Assembly: GCF_003610535.1 (NCBI RefSeq)
Contig: NZ_RAPN01000001.1
Location: forward strand, 1,413,320 to 1,477,319
Origin: Mangrovibacterium diazotrophicum
GTDB taxonomy: Bacteria; Bacteroidota; Bacteroidia; Bacteroidales; Prolixibacteraceae
DNA length: 64,000 nucleotides
Direction: 5' to 3'
This document shows positions 52,833-61,977 of the stretch, in pieces. A model generated the notes under the pieces. That model searched no databases. It saw only the letters and a list, made by a program, of their open reading frames with translations, and had not been told where the DNA came from. The translations under genes and the position numbers were made by a program. Each line of letters opens with the position of its first letter. The stretch's first letter is position 1.

Positions 52833-55800
52833 TTAGAAACTAAAGTTTAAGGCAAATGTGTAAGTCGGGGTAATATACTTTTTGGCATAGCTCCCCATTG
52901 CCTTGCTATAATTCTGATCATTCAAAGCAAACGTATAAACGTTGTGTGCCTGCGCCCGCAGTTCAAGGCTTGAGACTCCAAGTTTGCGAACAAATTCAGA
53001 GCCTGATAAGCTATAACTTGCAGTAAGGTCGCCCAACGTGAAATAAGCTCCGTTTACCGTATACCGATCGGTTGCGGCATAGTAGCTATCATGCCCTGCG
53101 TTGTATGCCGGAAGCATATCCGGATCCAGTTCATCACCTGTCTCGCGCCAAAAATTAAAGGCACCAGCCAAAGGTCTGGTTCCTCCTGGGGTTGGAACCG
53201 GGATTTTGGTTACAAAGCCACCATAGAAACGACACATCGCATAGAAATAGAAATTACCAACATCAACCCGGTTACTTAAACCAATGTTGTATTTAGGGAT
53301 AGTCGTACCCCGATATACGACATCACTTTTCCCCTTGTCGTTTTCATCAAAATGCTTTGTATTTCCATCTGCATCGTAAATCAGCACTGTTCCATCTTCG
53401 CTGTCTAAGCCTGCATACCGGTAATTAAAGACAGACCCGATGGCGTAACCTTTTAAATAATTGGTATTCCCCATCGCGTAGGTATAAGATTTACTAGTCG
53501 ACGTAATCTCATTATCATACACTTCCAATATCTTACTGGTGTTATAAGAAAACACGAAGCCAGTATTCCAGTTAAAGCGCTTTCTTGTAATCCAGTCTGC
53601 GTGGAGCATGATCTCAAAACCATTATTGCGCAAAGAACTTTCATTGACAATCGCTGTACTCACACCTCTTGTTGGGTCAATTTTGTTATTCGCTAAAACA
53701 TCCGTACTCTTCTTGATATAGTATTCCAGACTTCCTGAGATATTTTTGAAGATACTGAAGTCCAATCCGTAATTGATATTCAGGGTTTGTTCCCAACGTA
53801 ACTTGCTGTTGGCAGGAGCCGAAAGATCCAACGTTTCCATATCCGCATAATCACTGTTGTATGAGCTTGAAGCAATAATCTGAGGCAAAGAGTTTTTAGC
53901 CACGTTCCCATTAAAACCAACGGCGGCTCTTAGTTTCAAGGATTTAATCCAGTCAAGATCCTGCATGAAAGTTTCGCGATGAATATTCCACGCCGTACCA
54001 ACCGACCACAATGGCTTGTATTTATACTTTGGATTTGTACCAAACAGGTTTGACTGGTCAACTCGAATACTTCCGGTTAATGAATATTTGCTTTTAAAGG
54101 AGTACACCAGATTCGAATAGAATGATAAGAACCGATTCTCTGTATAGGCCTGGTTAAATAATGTACTTAAACTCAGAGTCGGGTTTGCATTAGCATATTC
54201 CGTCGGAAAATCGGTCAGTAAAGAGTAAAAATCAACCGCTTGCAACAACAGGGTCTGATCATTGTACCCCATATAAGATGCCAAGCTGGATTCAGAAACT
54301 TGCTTCCTTATTTCTCCCCCCATGATCATATTGATGGTATGGTTTTCAACAACCTCTTTATTAAGGTTTACTTGCCCTCGTAATGTAAATCCGTTGGTCG
54401 AAGCTTTGTTCTCCTGTAAGAAACTGCCTTTTGGGAAATTGTAAACCAAGAGACCATCGTTATCGGTTGTTGTATATCGATTGACATATTCGCGCACTTC
54501 TGACGAATTTTCATTCGCCAAATGCCTGGTATCGGTTTTTGATGCTTCGAAAACACCGCCGATATTCAAACTGACTGCATCTGATATCTTATAATTCAAT
54601 GTTGCATTAATCCGCTGGCTTAAAGCACTGGTGTTATCAGAAATATCTTTCATATCCTCGAGCGGATAATACATATTGTCCATCAATCCTTTCCCCAGCA
54701 GATAGTCATTGTAGTAGGGATTAGCCAAAGAGCCGGAATAAGTAGCCAGAGCGTTCCCATCTTCATCTTCAAATCGCTCGTAGGGATAGAACGTAGAAAT
54801 ATCAGGGACTGGATGCGATATTGCACTGCTTTTTGAGAATGTATTATCCACTAAAAGCGAGAGACGATCGGACAAGTTGAAAGTTGCCCTTCCCGAAAGG
54901 CTAAAACGTTCGTTGCTGTTTGTAACCGACTCCAAATCACTTTTGGCGTAATTAGCTGTCAGGTAATAGAGCGTTTTCTTGTTACCGCCCGAGATATTCA
55001 AATTATATGTCTGGGTAACCGCATTTTGCAAAAACAAACGACTGTAATCATCAGTATTGTTATATGATTTTAGTGCATTCAGTTTTTCTTCTGCTTCTTC
55101 AGCCGTGATAGCACCACCCGCTTTTTGAGCCAGAATCACCATGGGTTCAGGATAAGTTACCTGAGCTGACAACGCAGGAAAGTTCATGGAGAACCAATAA
55201 CCGGCAGCCAAAGATCCTCTTGTCTCTTCCATAAAATCGATAATATTGGCAGAGGCATCATCATCCCAACGATAGCGAGAGTAATTGGTCTTCGGTTTTA
55301 CGCTCAGTGTTGATCGAAAATCAACCCGAACTTCTCCAGGTTTGGCATTTTTCCGCTCAATAACGATTACGCCGTTAGATGCTCTTACCCCATAAATAGA
55401 GGCTGCTGCAGCATCCTTTAAAACGGTAACGGACTCAATCTCATTCGGATTAATGGACTCAAGCGAAAGCTCTGTAGGGTAGCCGTCAATTACAATTAAC
55501 GGGTCTTTGTTTCCATTGATGGTCGAGATTCCCCGAATTTGGAAAAGGCTATTGCCTTCAAAAGTCACATCGTCATTTATCAACAGACCAGGTATCTTAT
55601 CCTGCAAACCATCTAAAAAATCTACCGTGTTTATCCGGCTGTCATATTCTTTCATCTGAATTGCGGCAACACTACCGGTACTATGTTCCGGCCTGATTTT
55701 TTGGTATCCAGTACTGATGACATCAATATTGCCTAGCTCCGAAACTTCCTGTTCCATCACAATTTTAACATCCATCGGCTTATCGCCAATTGTTATCTCG

Positions 55801-56336
55801 TGATTTTTCATGCCAACGAAACGAAAAACAAGTGTTTTGCCAACAAGTACATTCAAAGCAAAGCGTCCTTGTCCATCTGTGGTTATCCCCCTGGATGTTC
55901 CTTTGATTAAAATATTGACACCGGGAAGGGCCAGACCTTCGCTATCCATAACCACTCCGCTTACTCTTACATCCGACGACACCTGCGGTTGCTCTTCAAT
56001 CTTTCGGATGTAGATAATGTCGCGATCGACCTGATACTGATAACCGGTATTTTCGAGGCAACGCTCAAGTGCCGTCTCAATGGTGGCATTTGTGAGGTCA
56101 ACACTAATTCGGTTTGCACCCTCAAAAAAAGCTTCATCATAGACAATCGAAAGCCCGGTCTCACGAGACAATCGATTAAGCGCCTCCTGTACAGTTACAT
56201 TCTCTACTCTAAGCGTCACGCTCTGTGCCAATGATGAAGCACTAAGTTGAAACGACAGAACTATCAATACGAAAGATAGTTTCATACTCACTAAAATTTT
56301 CAGCCAACGGCAATAATTCTTCTTTTTTAAATGCAT
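52833..56336 (-). CDS. SusC/RagA-family TonB-linked transporter with STN domain
   Basis: Outer-membrane importer of 1167 residues. Seen: signal region (about 1-38), STN domain about 40-112 (VTLRVENVTVQEALNRLSRE) that contacts a FecR anti-sigma factor, CarboxypepD_reg-like domain about 120-205 (VSGVVMDSEGLALPGVNILI), plug with the SusC motif ASIYGVRASNGVIVIERK, and barrel to the terminal FALNFSF. The STN domain together with the FecR/ECF pair next door shows a trans-envelope signalling transporter. It is the second gene in the FecR-SusC-SusD run; a hairpin lies in the gap before it. Confidence 0.94.
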   Translation of the reverse strand: MHLKKKNYCRWLKILVSMKLSFVLIVLSFQLSASSLAQSVTLRVENVTVQEALNRLSRETGLSIVYDEAFFEGANRISVDLTNATIETALERCLENTGYQYQVDRDIIYIRKIEEQPQVSSDVRVSGVVMDSEGLALPGVNILIKGTSRGITTDGQGRFALNVLVGKTLVFRFVGMKNHEITIGDKPMDVKIVMEQEVSELGNIDVISTGYQKIRPEHSTGSVAAIQMKEYDSRINTVDFLDGLQDKIPGLLINDDVTFEGNSLFQIRGISTINGNKDPLIVIDGYPTELSLESINPNEIESVTVLKDAAAASIYGVRASNGVIVIERKNAKPGEVRVDFRSTLSVKPKTNYSRYRWDDDASANIIDFMEETRGSLAAGYWFSMNFPALSAQVTYPEPMVILAQKAGGAITAEEAEEKLNALKSYNNTDDYSRLFLQNAVTQTYNLNISGGNKKTLYYLTANYAKSDLESVTNSNERFSLSGRATFNLSDRLSLLVDNTFSKSSAISHPVPDISTFYPYERFEDEDGNALATYSGSLANPYYNDYLLGKGLMDNMYYPLEDMKDISDNTSALSQRINATLNYKISDAVSLNIGGVFEASKTDTRHLANENSSEVREYVNRYTTTDNDGLLVYNFPKGSFLQENKASTNGFTLRGQVNLNKEVVENHTINMIMGGEIRKQVSESSLASYMGYNDQTLLLQAVDFYSLLTDFPTEYANANPTLSLSTLFNQAYTENRFLSFYSNLVYSFKSKYSLTGSIRVDQSNLFGTNPKYKYKPLWSVGTAWNIHRETFMQDLDWIKSLKLRAAVGFNGNVAKNSLPQIIASSSYNSDYADMETLDLSAPANSKLRWEQTLNINYGLDFSIFKNISGSLEYYIKKSTDVLANNKIDPTRGVSTAIVNESSLRNNGFEIMLHADWITRKRFNWNTGFVFSYNTSKILEVYDNEITSTSKSYTYAMGNTNYLKGYAIGSVFNYRYAGLDSEDGTVLIYDADGNTKHFDENDKGKSDVVYRGTTIPKYNIGLSNRVDVGNFYFYAMCRFYGGFVTKIPVPTPGGTRPLAGAFNFWRETGDELDPDMLPAYNAGHDSYYAATDRYTVNGAYFTLGDLTASYSLSGSEFVRKLGVSSLELRAQAHNVYTFALNDQNYSKAMGSYAKKYITPTYTFALNFSF

Positions 56337-56391
56337 AACTTTGCATGGTTTTGGTTAATAATCATCTGAAATTCAACTAAAACAAGATTTA

Positions 56392-56429
56392 TGTCGGGAT
56401 AGGGTCGCATCTATCCCGACAGTTTTTTT
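56392..56429 (+). terminator. Terminator-shaped hairpin between fecR and susC
   Basis: Perfect 11-bp stem TGTCGGGATAG/CTATCCCGACA (56392-56402 with 56411-56421), 8-nt loop, seven T's on the plus strand. Both neighbouring genes run on minus, where no T run follows the stem. So it either stops antisense transcription or acts as an mRNA structure ahead of susC. Confidence 0.6.
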
Positions 56430-56465
56430 CGTTATTTTCTATAATTTGCTGATCCGAGCCCCTGG

Positions 56466-57638
56466 CTAGAGGGTCTCTTTTCGGACTCGTTTAATCACTA
56501 AAACGCTGTCATTTTTCTCGTAGTAAATTCCACTTCCCCCCAAAAGGTCCAACAAGCGAGTTAAACTTAAGCGGTTACTGATCCGGCCTCCAAAACGCTT
56601 GTCCAAAACGCCTTCTTCTACCCGAATATCAACGTCATACCATCGGCTGATTTGCTTAACTATTTCAGGCAAAGTGGCATTGGTGAACTCAAAAAATCCT
56701 TGTTGCCAAGCCAATACCTGGTTGACATCAACTTGCGAAACTTTAATTTCCGATTGCAAATTGCCAATCGAAGCCTGTTCTCCAGGAATAATACGCACCG
56801 AATGGGCCTGATTATAAACCTGCACAGAACCTTCAACCAGTGTCGTTTTTATGAACTGGTCATCGTTATAAGCCGAAATGTTGAAATGAGTTCCGAGGAC
56901 CTTAACGTCAACCCCACGAGCAGTCACGACAAAAGGTTGATTCGGATTCTTGGCAACTTCGAAAAAAGCTTCTCCCGTTAATTCGACTTTACGAATAACG
57001 CCATCGAATCGCGCAGGATAAGTAATTGATGACTCCGAGTTTAACCAGACTTTCGTACCATCAACCAGTGTCAATTGGAACTGATTTCCCCGATTCGTAT
57101 AAATTGTATTAAAATCAACGAGCCCTTTCTCAGGTGGCATAGCATCGGTGACTTGATAATTGATGGTCGTCCCGGCTTTACTAATCAATACGTTACTTTG
57201 AGCCAACACACCACCACTACTCATTGTATCCAGTTCGACCTTCATCCCATTTCCTAAAATTAGCGTTGCCGCTTGCCTTCCTGGTGGAATATCAATCACT
57301 GCTTCAGTCACAACTTGTGAGTCAGGAATCGACTTCCTATTGTCCAGCAAAAACCATAAGCCTAAAGCAATAATCAGCACTGCAGCTGCCGAGGCATATT
57401 TATAAACTCCAATTAAGGATTTCTTAGCCTTTTTCGTCACATCATTCTTTCGGTTGGTGCTGATGATGTTCCCCAACAACCGTTCTCTTAGCGCGTCAGA
57501 ATCAAGATCCTTGGTCCATTCAATTGCTTTTTGTGGATTTTGATTATACCAGTCTTCGAGCTCTTCTCTTTCGTGCGGAGAAATTGTATTATTCTTCCAC
57601 TTGTATGCGAGTTGTTGTATTTCCCTTTTAGTTTTCAT
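56466..57638 (-). CDS. FecR-family anti-sigma factor
   Basis: Inner-membrane regulator that holds the ECF sigma factor and releases it on a signal from the STN domain of SusC. Seen: start ATG 57638 (MKTKREIQQLAYKW; ORF open to 57677); cytoplasmic DUF4880-like helices about 1-75, one transmembrane helix about 84-101 (YASAAAVLIIALGLWFLLD), FecR domain about 165-260 (RGNQFQLTLVDGTKVWLNSE, GEAFFEVAKNPNQPFVV), then the DUF4974-type C-terminal domain (FFEFTNATLPEIVKQISRWY). About 390 residues. Divergent from the sigma gene, about 295 bp apart, rather than downstream of it. Confidence 0.92.
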   Translation of the reverse strand: MKTKREIQQLAYKWKNNTISPHEREELEDWYNQNPQKAIEWTKDLDSDALRERLLGNIISTNRKNDVTKKAKKSLIGVYKYASAAAVLIIALGLWFLLDNRKSIPDSQVVTEAVIDIPPGRQAATLILGNGMKVELDTMSSGGVLAQSNVLISKAGTTINYQVTDAMPPEKGLVDFNTIYTNRGNQFQLTLVDGTKVWLNSESSITYPARFDGVIRKVELTGEAFFEVAKNPNQPFVVTARGVDVKVLGTHFNISAYNDDQFIKTTLVEGSVQVYNQAHSVRIIPGEQASIGNLQSEIKVSQVDVNQVLAWQQGFFEFTNATLPEIVKQISRWYDVDIRVEEGVLDKRFGGRISNRLSLTRLLDLLGGSGIYYEKNDSVLVIKRVRKETL

Positions 57639-57933
57639 ATGAACCTTCATGTATTGAATACAACTAATAGCGTGCAAAACTTAGATAATCCCTTACTCGC
57701 CTTCCCACTTTTTTTAAAAAAAATTTCGTTGGCTATAAATCGTTACAGATAGACCACTATAGGAGAGCACTTTGCGACAACGAAGACTCCAAATTCGAAT
57801 AATCATTCAGACAGTCGATTGTCGAAAATCTTAACATTTTAATCAGAACAATCACACTTGTCAATCGTTATGTCACTCAATCCGTGGAAAAATATTTCCT
57901 TTGTGATTTAGTATTTCTTTGGGGGAGGGAATT
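57639..57933. promoter_or_regulatory. Divergent region between fecR and ECF sigma gene
   Basis: 295 bp. It must contain the promoters of both genes. Near-matches to the -7 element are at 57898-57902 (CTTTG) and 57917-57921 (CTTTG) on plus, but without the proper TA spacing. A short inverted repeat GACA..TGTC lies near 57811-57824. No other feature seen. Confidence 0.35.
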
Positions 57934-58512
57934 ATGGTTATTCGAAGAAACTATGAACACGATACAGATAAGGTACTCTTCGACCTTTTCAATAAAAAGG
58001 ATGATTCTGAAGCTTACACTGAACTCTTTAATCGTTATTGGGAAAAATTAATTTTTATCGCTGTGCAACGGCTGGAATCAGAAGAAGAAGCAGAAGAAAT
58101 TGTTCAGGAAGTGTTTATCCGCTTGTGGGAAAGAAGAGGAAAGATTGAATTGAAAAATTCATTCCATACCTACATTGCGTCTTGTATCAAATATGAAATC
58201 TATTCCAAATTGGCTTCAAAACAGAAAGAGCTTCATCTGAACCTGGAGTCGGCTGCCCTATTTGCATCATCTGGAAATACGACGGAAGAATGGCTCAACT
58301 TTCATCAGGTTAGGCAGGCTATTGAAGAATCTGTAAAAACCCTACCGGAGAAATGTCAATTGGTCTTTAACCTGAGTCGAAATGAGGGATATTCCCAAAA
58401 GCAAATCGCAAGTGAGCTAAACATTTCAACAAAAACAGTTGAATCACATATATCTAAAGCATTACGTACAATTAAGCTATCCATCCAAAATTTTCTATTT
58501 ACACTATTCTAA
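57934..58512 (+). CDS. ECF sigma factor (RNA polymerase sigma-70 family)
   Basis: 192 residues from the ATG at 57934, preceded by a purine-rich GGGGGAGGG; the frame opens at 57919 (TTG). Seen: sigma region 2 (YTELFNRYWEKLIFIAVQRL, AEEIVQEVFIRLWERRGKIE) and region 4 (LPEKCQLVFNLSRNEGYSQK, IASELNISTKTVESHISKAL). This is the FecI-like group found with FecR/STN-SusC pairs. It should drive the FecR-SusC-SusD-thioredoxin genes when the SusC ligand is bound. Confidence 0.94.
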   Translation: MVIRRNYEHDTDKVLFDLFNKKDDSEAYTELFNRYWEKLIFIAVQRLESEEEAEEIVQEVFIRLWERRGKIELKNSFHTYIASCIKYEIYSKLASKQKELHLNLESAALFASSGNTTEEWLNFHQVRQAIEESVKTLPEKCQLVFNLSRNEGYSQKQIASELNISTKTVESHISKALRTIKLSIQNFLFTLF

Positions 58513-58973
58513 ATCAATTAAAGCTGAAAACTTCTACGGAATCGGGACAAAAGCGAACCACAGAAAATCAAGACATCCTTGGTTATTTTTCGATATGACT
58601 TTAGACTATCTGCACACCTGAAATTATGTCCCGGAAGGGGAATTATGATTTGCCTCCAGCCAATCCAGAACTTTCGACCAGTTTGAATATTAACAACCAC
58701 GAAGATCTCTGCCAATCATTCGATGCTAGGCTCTTAACGCCCTCCGATTAATAAAATATTAAATACAAAAGAAGCACGTCAAATACTAAAATTATTTCAT
58801 ATATTACACTATATGTGAATACGATACAGCAAATTTATTTTTAATAAGTTCATTCCCTAACCGAAAATCATTTACACCTCTGCACTTTTTTCCGGCACTA
58901 AATTAGAATACAATACATTGACAGATTTTAATTCAAGAGATACACTTGAAATCACCGAATAAAACTATCATCA
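58513..58973. other. Intergenic region upstream of the PLD-like gene
   Basis: 460 bp, AT-rich from about 58740 on. Small ORFs (58439-58621, 58518-58715) look like chance. TACACTTG at about 58941 is one base from the -7 consensus and may belong to the PLD-like gene. Otherwise nothing seen. Confidence 0.35.
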
Positions 58974-60704
58974 ATGGGAAACACTAGCACAACAGACTGC
59001 CAAGTGAAAGCTGACAACCCGCATGCTCTTTTTACGTTGGTTGCTTACCGGGGAGAAGGTATGCTCTTATTGGCAATGAACTGGAAAGCTGGAGAACCTC
59101 CGAAAGATTTTGTTGGATTCTCAATTGAATACAAAGAACCAAATGGTTATAAGTATTACGCTTTAAAAAACCGACTTTCATTTCTGGAGGAAAACGGAAA
59201 GCCTTCGAAAGAAAGTATTTCCTCACTTCTTGCCCCTTTTCAAAAGTTTCGTTGGATTCATTTCCCCAGGAACGCAAATATGAAAGGTAACTTTACATAC
59301 AGGGTGAGCCCTGTCTTCATGAACATCAACAATGAATTAAGCTATGGTGAACCGCAGATTGTTTCTATTTCTCTGAGTAATGAAACATATCCCAACAAAC
59401 TTAACGTGACCTTTACAAGAGGATTTGTATCATCTCAAGCTTTTGTCAACAGATATGAGTCTGAAGGCGGAATTCCGGCACTGCTTCCGACTTCTTCTAA
59501 AATTGGGCTTGATTTCACACCAACACACCCAAAAGCGCAACAAGCATTAGCTTGGATGGGATTTGAAGCAACAGAAGAAATACTTAAGCTTCTGGACGAT
59601 GCGATTGATGATGAAGATGCAGAAGTGAGAGTCGTAGCTTACGATATCAATCAACCAGATGTACTAAAAAGATTAATCCAACTGGGGCCAAGATTAAAAA
59701 TCATTATTGATAACAGTGGAGAGCACGGCAAAGATGATTCTGCAGAAACAAAAGCGATGACCGTTCTGATGGAGTCTGCTCATGCCGAGGTAAAAAGACA
59801 TCATATGAGCGGTCTTCAACACAATAAGACCATTGTCATTGACGGACCAAAAGTGAAAGCTGTGATTTGCGGCTCCACTAACTTTACATGGAGAGGCTTC
59901 TATGTACAAGCAAACAACGCTGTAATCATGCGGGGAGCCAAAGCGATTAAACCTTTTATGGAAGCCTTCGAATACTATTGGCAATATGACAAAGCAAAAA
60001 ACTTTGGGCAAACTCAGTCAGCGCAGTGGACAGATATTGCTTTAAATAACGTGGACGTGAAAGTTTCCTTCTCTCCTCATTCGAAAGACAATGCCTTATT
60101 GGACGAAATTGCCCATGACATCGAGCACAATACAAACTCCAGCTTATTTTATTCGCTCGCATTTCTATATCAAACATCAGGTTCCATCAGAAATGCCGTG
60201 ACACAACTAACAAACAGCGGAGAGACCTTTATTTATGGAGTCTCGGACAAAGAAGTCGGTGGGCTGGACCTTCAAAAGCCTGACGGCAGTGTATTACCTG
60301 TTTATCCGTCTGTATTATCTAAAAACCTGCCTGAGCCATTTAAATCAGAACCGACTGGCGGACGTGGCACCAGAATGCATCACAAGTTTGTGGTTATAGA
60401 CTTTGACAGACCTACGGCAAGAGTCTATTTTGGTTCTTATAATTTTTCCCCTACAGCTGATACTAAGAACGGAGAAAATCTCTTATTGATAAAAGATCAG
60501 CGAATAGCTGTATCATACATGATCGAAGCATTGAGGATATTTGATCACTACCACTTTAGGGTTGCTGCAAAAGAATCACAAAAATCTGGAAATATCTTAT
60601 TCTTGCAAAAGCCTCCTAAAGTTGAAAACGAAAAAGCATGGTGGGAGGAATATTATACTGACAAAAAGAAGATAAAAGATCGTTTACTATTCTCTGCAAA
60701 ATAA
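58974..60704 (+). CDS. Phospholipase D-like protein with two HKD motifs
   Basis: 576 residues, no signal peptide, so probably cytoplasmic or exported by other means. Residues about 1-140 form a beta-rich, fibronectin-like part (GFSIEYKEPNGYKYYAL, TYRVSPVFMNINNELSYG). Two full HxK(x)4D motifs: HNKTIVID (His283, Lys285, Asp290) with GSTNFTWRG after it, and HHKFVVID (His469, Lys471, Asp476) with GSYNFSP after it, so the bilobal active site looks complete. Family members are phospholipases, nucleases and effector toxins; I cannot choose. Codon use is AT-richer than the core genes. It is an orphan between the ECF/SusCD locus and repeat copy B. Confidence 0.82.
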   Translation: MGNTSTTDCQVKADNPHALFTLVAYRGEGMLLLAMNWKAGEPPKDFVGFSIEYKEPNGYKYYALKNRLSFLEENGKPSKESISSLLAPFQKFRWIHFPRNANMKGNFTYRVSPVFMNINNELSYGEPQIVSISLSNETYPNKLNVTFTRGFVSSQAFVNRYESEGGIPALLPTSSKIGLDFTPTHPKAQQALAWMGFEATEEILKLLDDAIDDEDAEVRVVAYDINQPDVLKRLIQLGPRLKIIIDNSGEHGKDDSAETKAMTVLMESAHAEVKRHHMSGLQHNKTIVIDGPKVKAVICGSTNFTWRGFYVQANNAVIMRGAKAIKPFMEAFEYYWQYDKAKNFGQTQSAQWTDIALNNVDVKVSFSPHSKDNALLDEIAHDIEHNTNSSLFYSLAFLYQTSGSIRNAVTQLTNSGETFIYGVSDKEVGGLDLQKPDGSVLPVYPSVLSKNLPEPFKSEPTGGRGTRMHHKFVVIDFDRPTARVYFGSYNFSPTADTKNGENLLLIKDQRIAVSYMIEALRIFDHYHFRVAAKESQKSGNILFLQKPPKVENEKAWWEEYYTDKKKIKDRLLFSAK

Positions 60705-60832
60705 CATATTTGTAAGAAATGAAAGCAGACATCGATCGAATAACTATTCAGACTTACAAAGAATCACGATACCGCAACTTAATCTACATTGAAACCTAGA
60801 CATATTCATTTGTTGCTTACTCTTATTGAATA

Positions 60833-60918
60833 GATTGCAAGGGGAACGTGGCAGCGGGATTCTTATACCCTACCTGATCCGAGAAGCGATCAATAACTTT
60901 CGATAAATTGAGGAATAA
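60833..60918 (+). repeat. Dispersed intergenic repeat, copy B
   Basis: GCAAGGGGAACG..GCGGGATTC.TATACCC then (C/A)GAGAAGCGATCAATAACTTT: aligns with copy C at 63247-63337 over about 88 bp with roughly one change in six and two short gaps. It lies in the 288-bp gap between the PLD-like gene and the AraC gene, same orientation as copies A and C. Confidence 0.65.
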
Positions 60919-60992
60919 TTATTCGCCATTCTCACGCCTTAATTACGCCCTACTTTCGGCTAGAAAAAGTTGAGTCCTGGAATATACCAAGG

Positions 60993-61865
60993 CTAGGTAA
61001 CACTTGGGCTCATTCTCAACCGGTAATTTTTGGGGCTTTCACCTTTAAATCGTTTAAACGTACGATTAAAGTGAGGGATATCATTAAAACCAACAGCAAA
61101 GCAAATATCGGCGACCGTGATATCTGTTTGCCGAAGCATCAGGCACGAGCAATCAATCCTGTATTCTGTCAAATCTGTAAAAAACGACCTTCCTTTCGCT
61201 CGCTTATAAAAACTGCAAAACGAGGAACGGTTCATGCCAACAAAACTGGCGACATCGTCTAGAGAAATGCTTCGATGGTAGTTGTGCACCATGTAGCGGG
61301 TCACTTCATGCAGCTTTTGTTTGCTTTTAGTATTCTTATCCATCAAACCGACAACCCGGGGCTGGTCTTCTGCACCAATGAGCTGAAAAATAGACAGCAA
61401 GGAGCCCAGCTGCTCGATGTCATTTTGCCGAGTCATTAGGGTCATTAATTGCTGCACATTTGATAAAGTATCACCTTCGAAGCTAAGTCCGCGGTCAATT
61501 TGTTGCAACTTACGCACCATCTCTGAAATTTCCGGAAAAGCAAGGGCACAGCGTTCCAATAAGTTGGTTGGAAAGATGATGGTAATATTTTCTATTTTCC
61601 CCGTTTCGTCATGGTCAAATTGATCGAAAAACCAACCGTGTGGTAAATCAGGCGGAATCAAAATAACCTCCCCCCTGCTAAATACCTCTAGGGTATCTCC
61701 AATCAACCGCGTACCGCTACCGGTGATGACATACGACAGTTCCCAGGTGTCACTTCGGTGGAAGCCAATCTGCTCATCCCACGAAATACGCACATGATCA
61801 AAGTAAAATGACTTTCCATCATTAAACGAAACATGACAATATTTTACATCTTTATCGATATCCAT
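60993..61865 (-). CDS. AraC-family transcriptional regulator
   Basis: 290 residues from the ATG at 61865; the frame is open to 62000, but those residues would be a chance hydrophobic extension. N-terminal cupin-like sensor domain (about 1-120: FHRSDTWELSYVITGSGTRL, GEVILIPPDLPHGWFF) and C-terminal double helix-turn-helix (about 190-288: YHRSISLDDVASFVGMNRSS, DICFAVGFNDIPHFNRTFKR). A sugar or small-molecule sensor by family. Divergent from the acyltransferase gene and may control it. A TATTTTTG at 61908-61915 on minus fits its -7 element. Confidence 0.9.
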   Translation of the reverse strand: MDIDKDVKYCHVSFNDGKSFYFDHVRISWDEQIGFHRSDTWELSYVITGSGTRLIGDTLEVFSRGEVILIPPDLPHGWFFDQFDHDETGKIENITIIFPTNLLERCALAFPEISEMVRKLQQIDRGLSFEGDTLSNVQQLMTLMTRQNDIEQLGSLLSIFQLIGAEDQPRVVGLMDKNTKSKQKLHEVTRYMVHNYHRSISLDDVASFVGMNRSSFCSFYKRAKGRSFFTDLTEYRIDCSCLMLRQTDITVADICFAVGFNDIPHFNRTFKRFKGESPKNYRLRMSPSVT

Positions 61866-61907
61866 GCTCTCTTTTAGCTGAAAATATAAATATCCGACAA
61901 TAAAAAC

Positions 61908-61950
61908 CAAAAATAGGACAAATAAACAATTACTGCTTAATGTATTTTTG
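61908..61950. promoter_or_regulatory. Divergent -7 elements for AraC and acyltransferase genes
   Basis: TATTTTTG on the minus strand at 61908-61915 and on the plus strand at 61943-61950. Both match TAnnTTTG; -33 boxes are not clear, as would suit activator-dependent promoters. Confidence 0.45.
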
Positions 61951-61977
61951 ACACATAAACTAAACAACCTAATGATT

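Noticed and set aside
56411-56421. TATCCCGACAG resembling the 3' end of tRNA-Pro plus flank
   Set aside because: Only about 10 bases agree and they form one arm of a hairpin; not an attachment-site duplicate.
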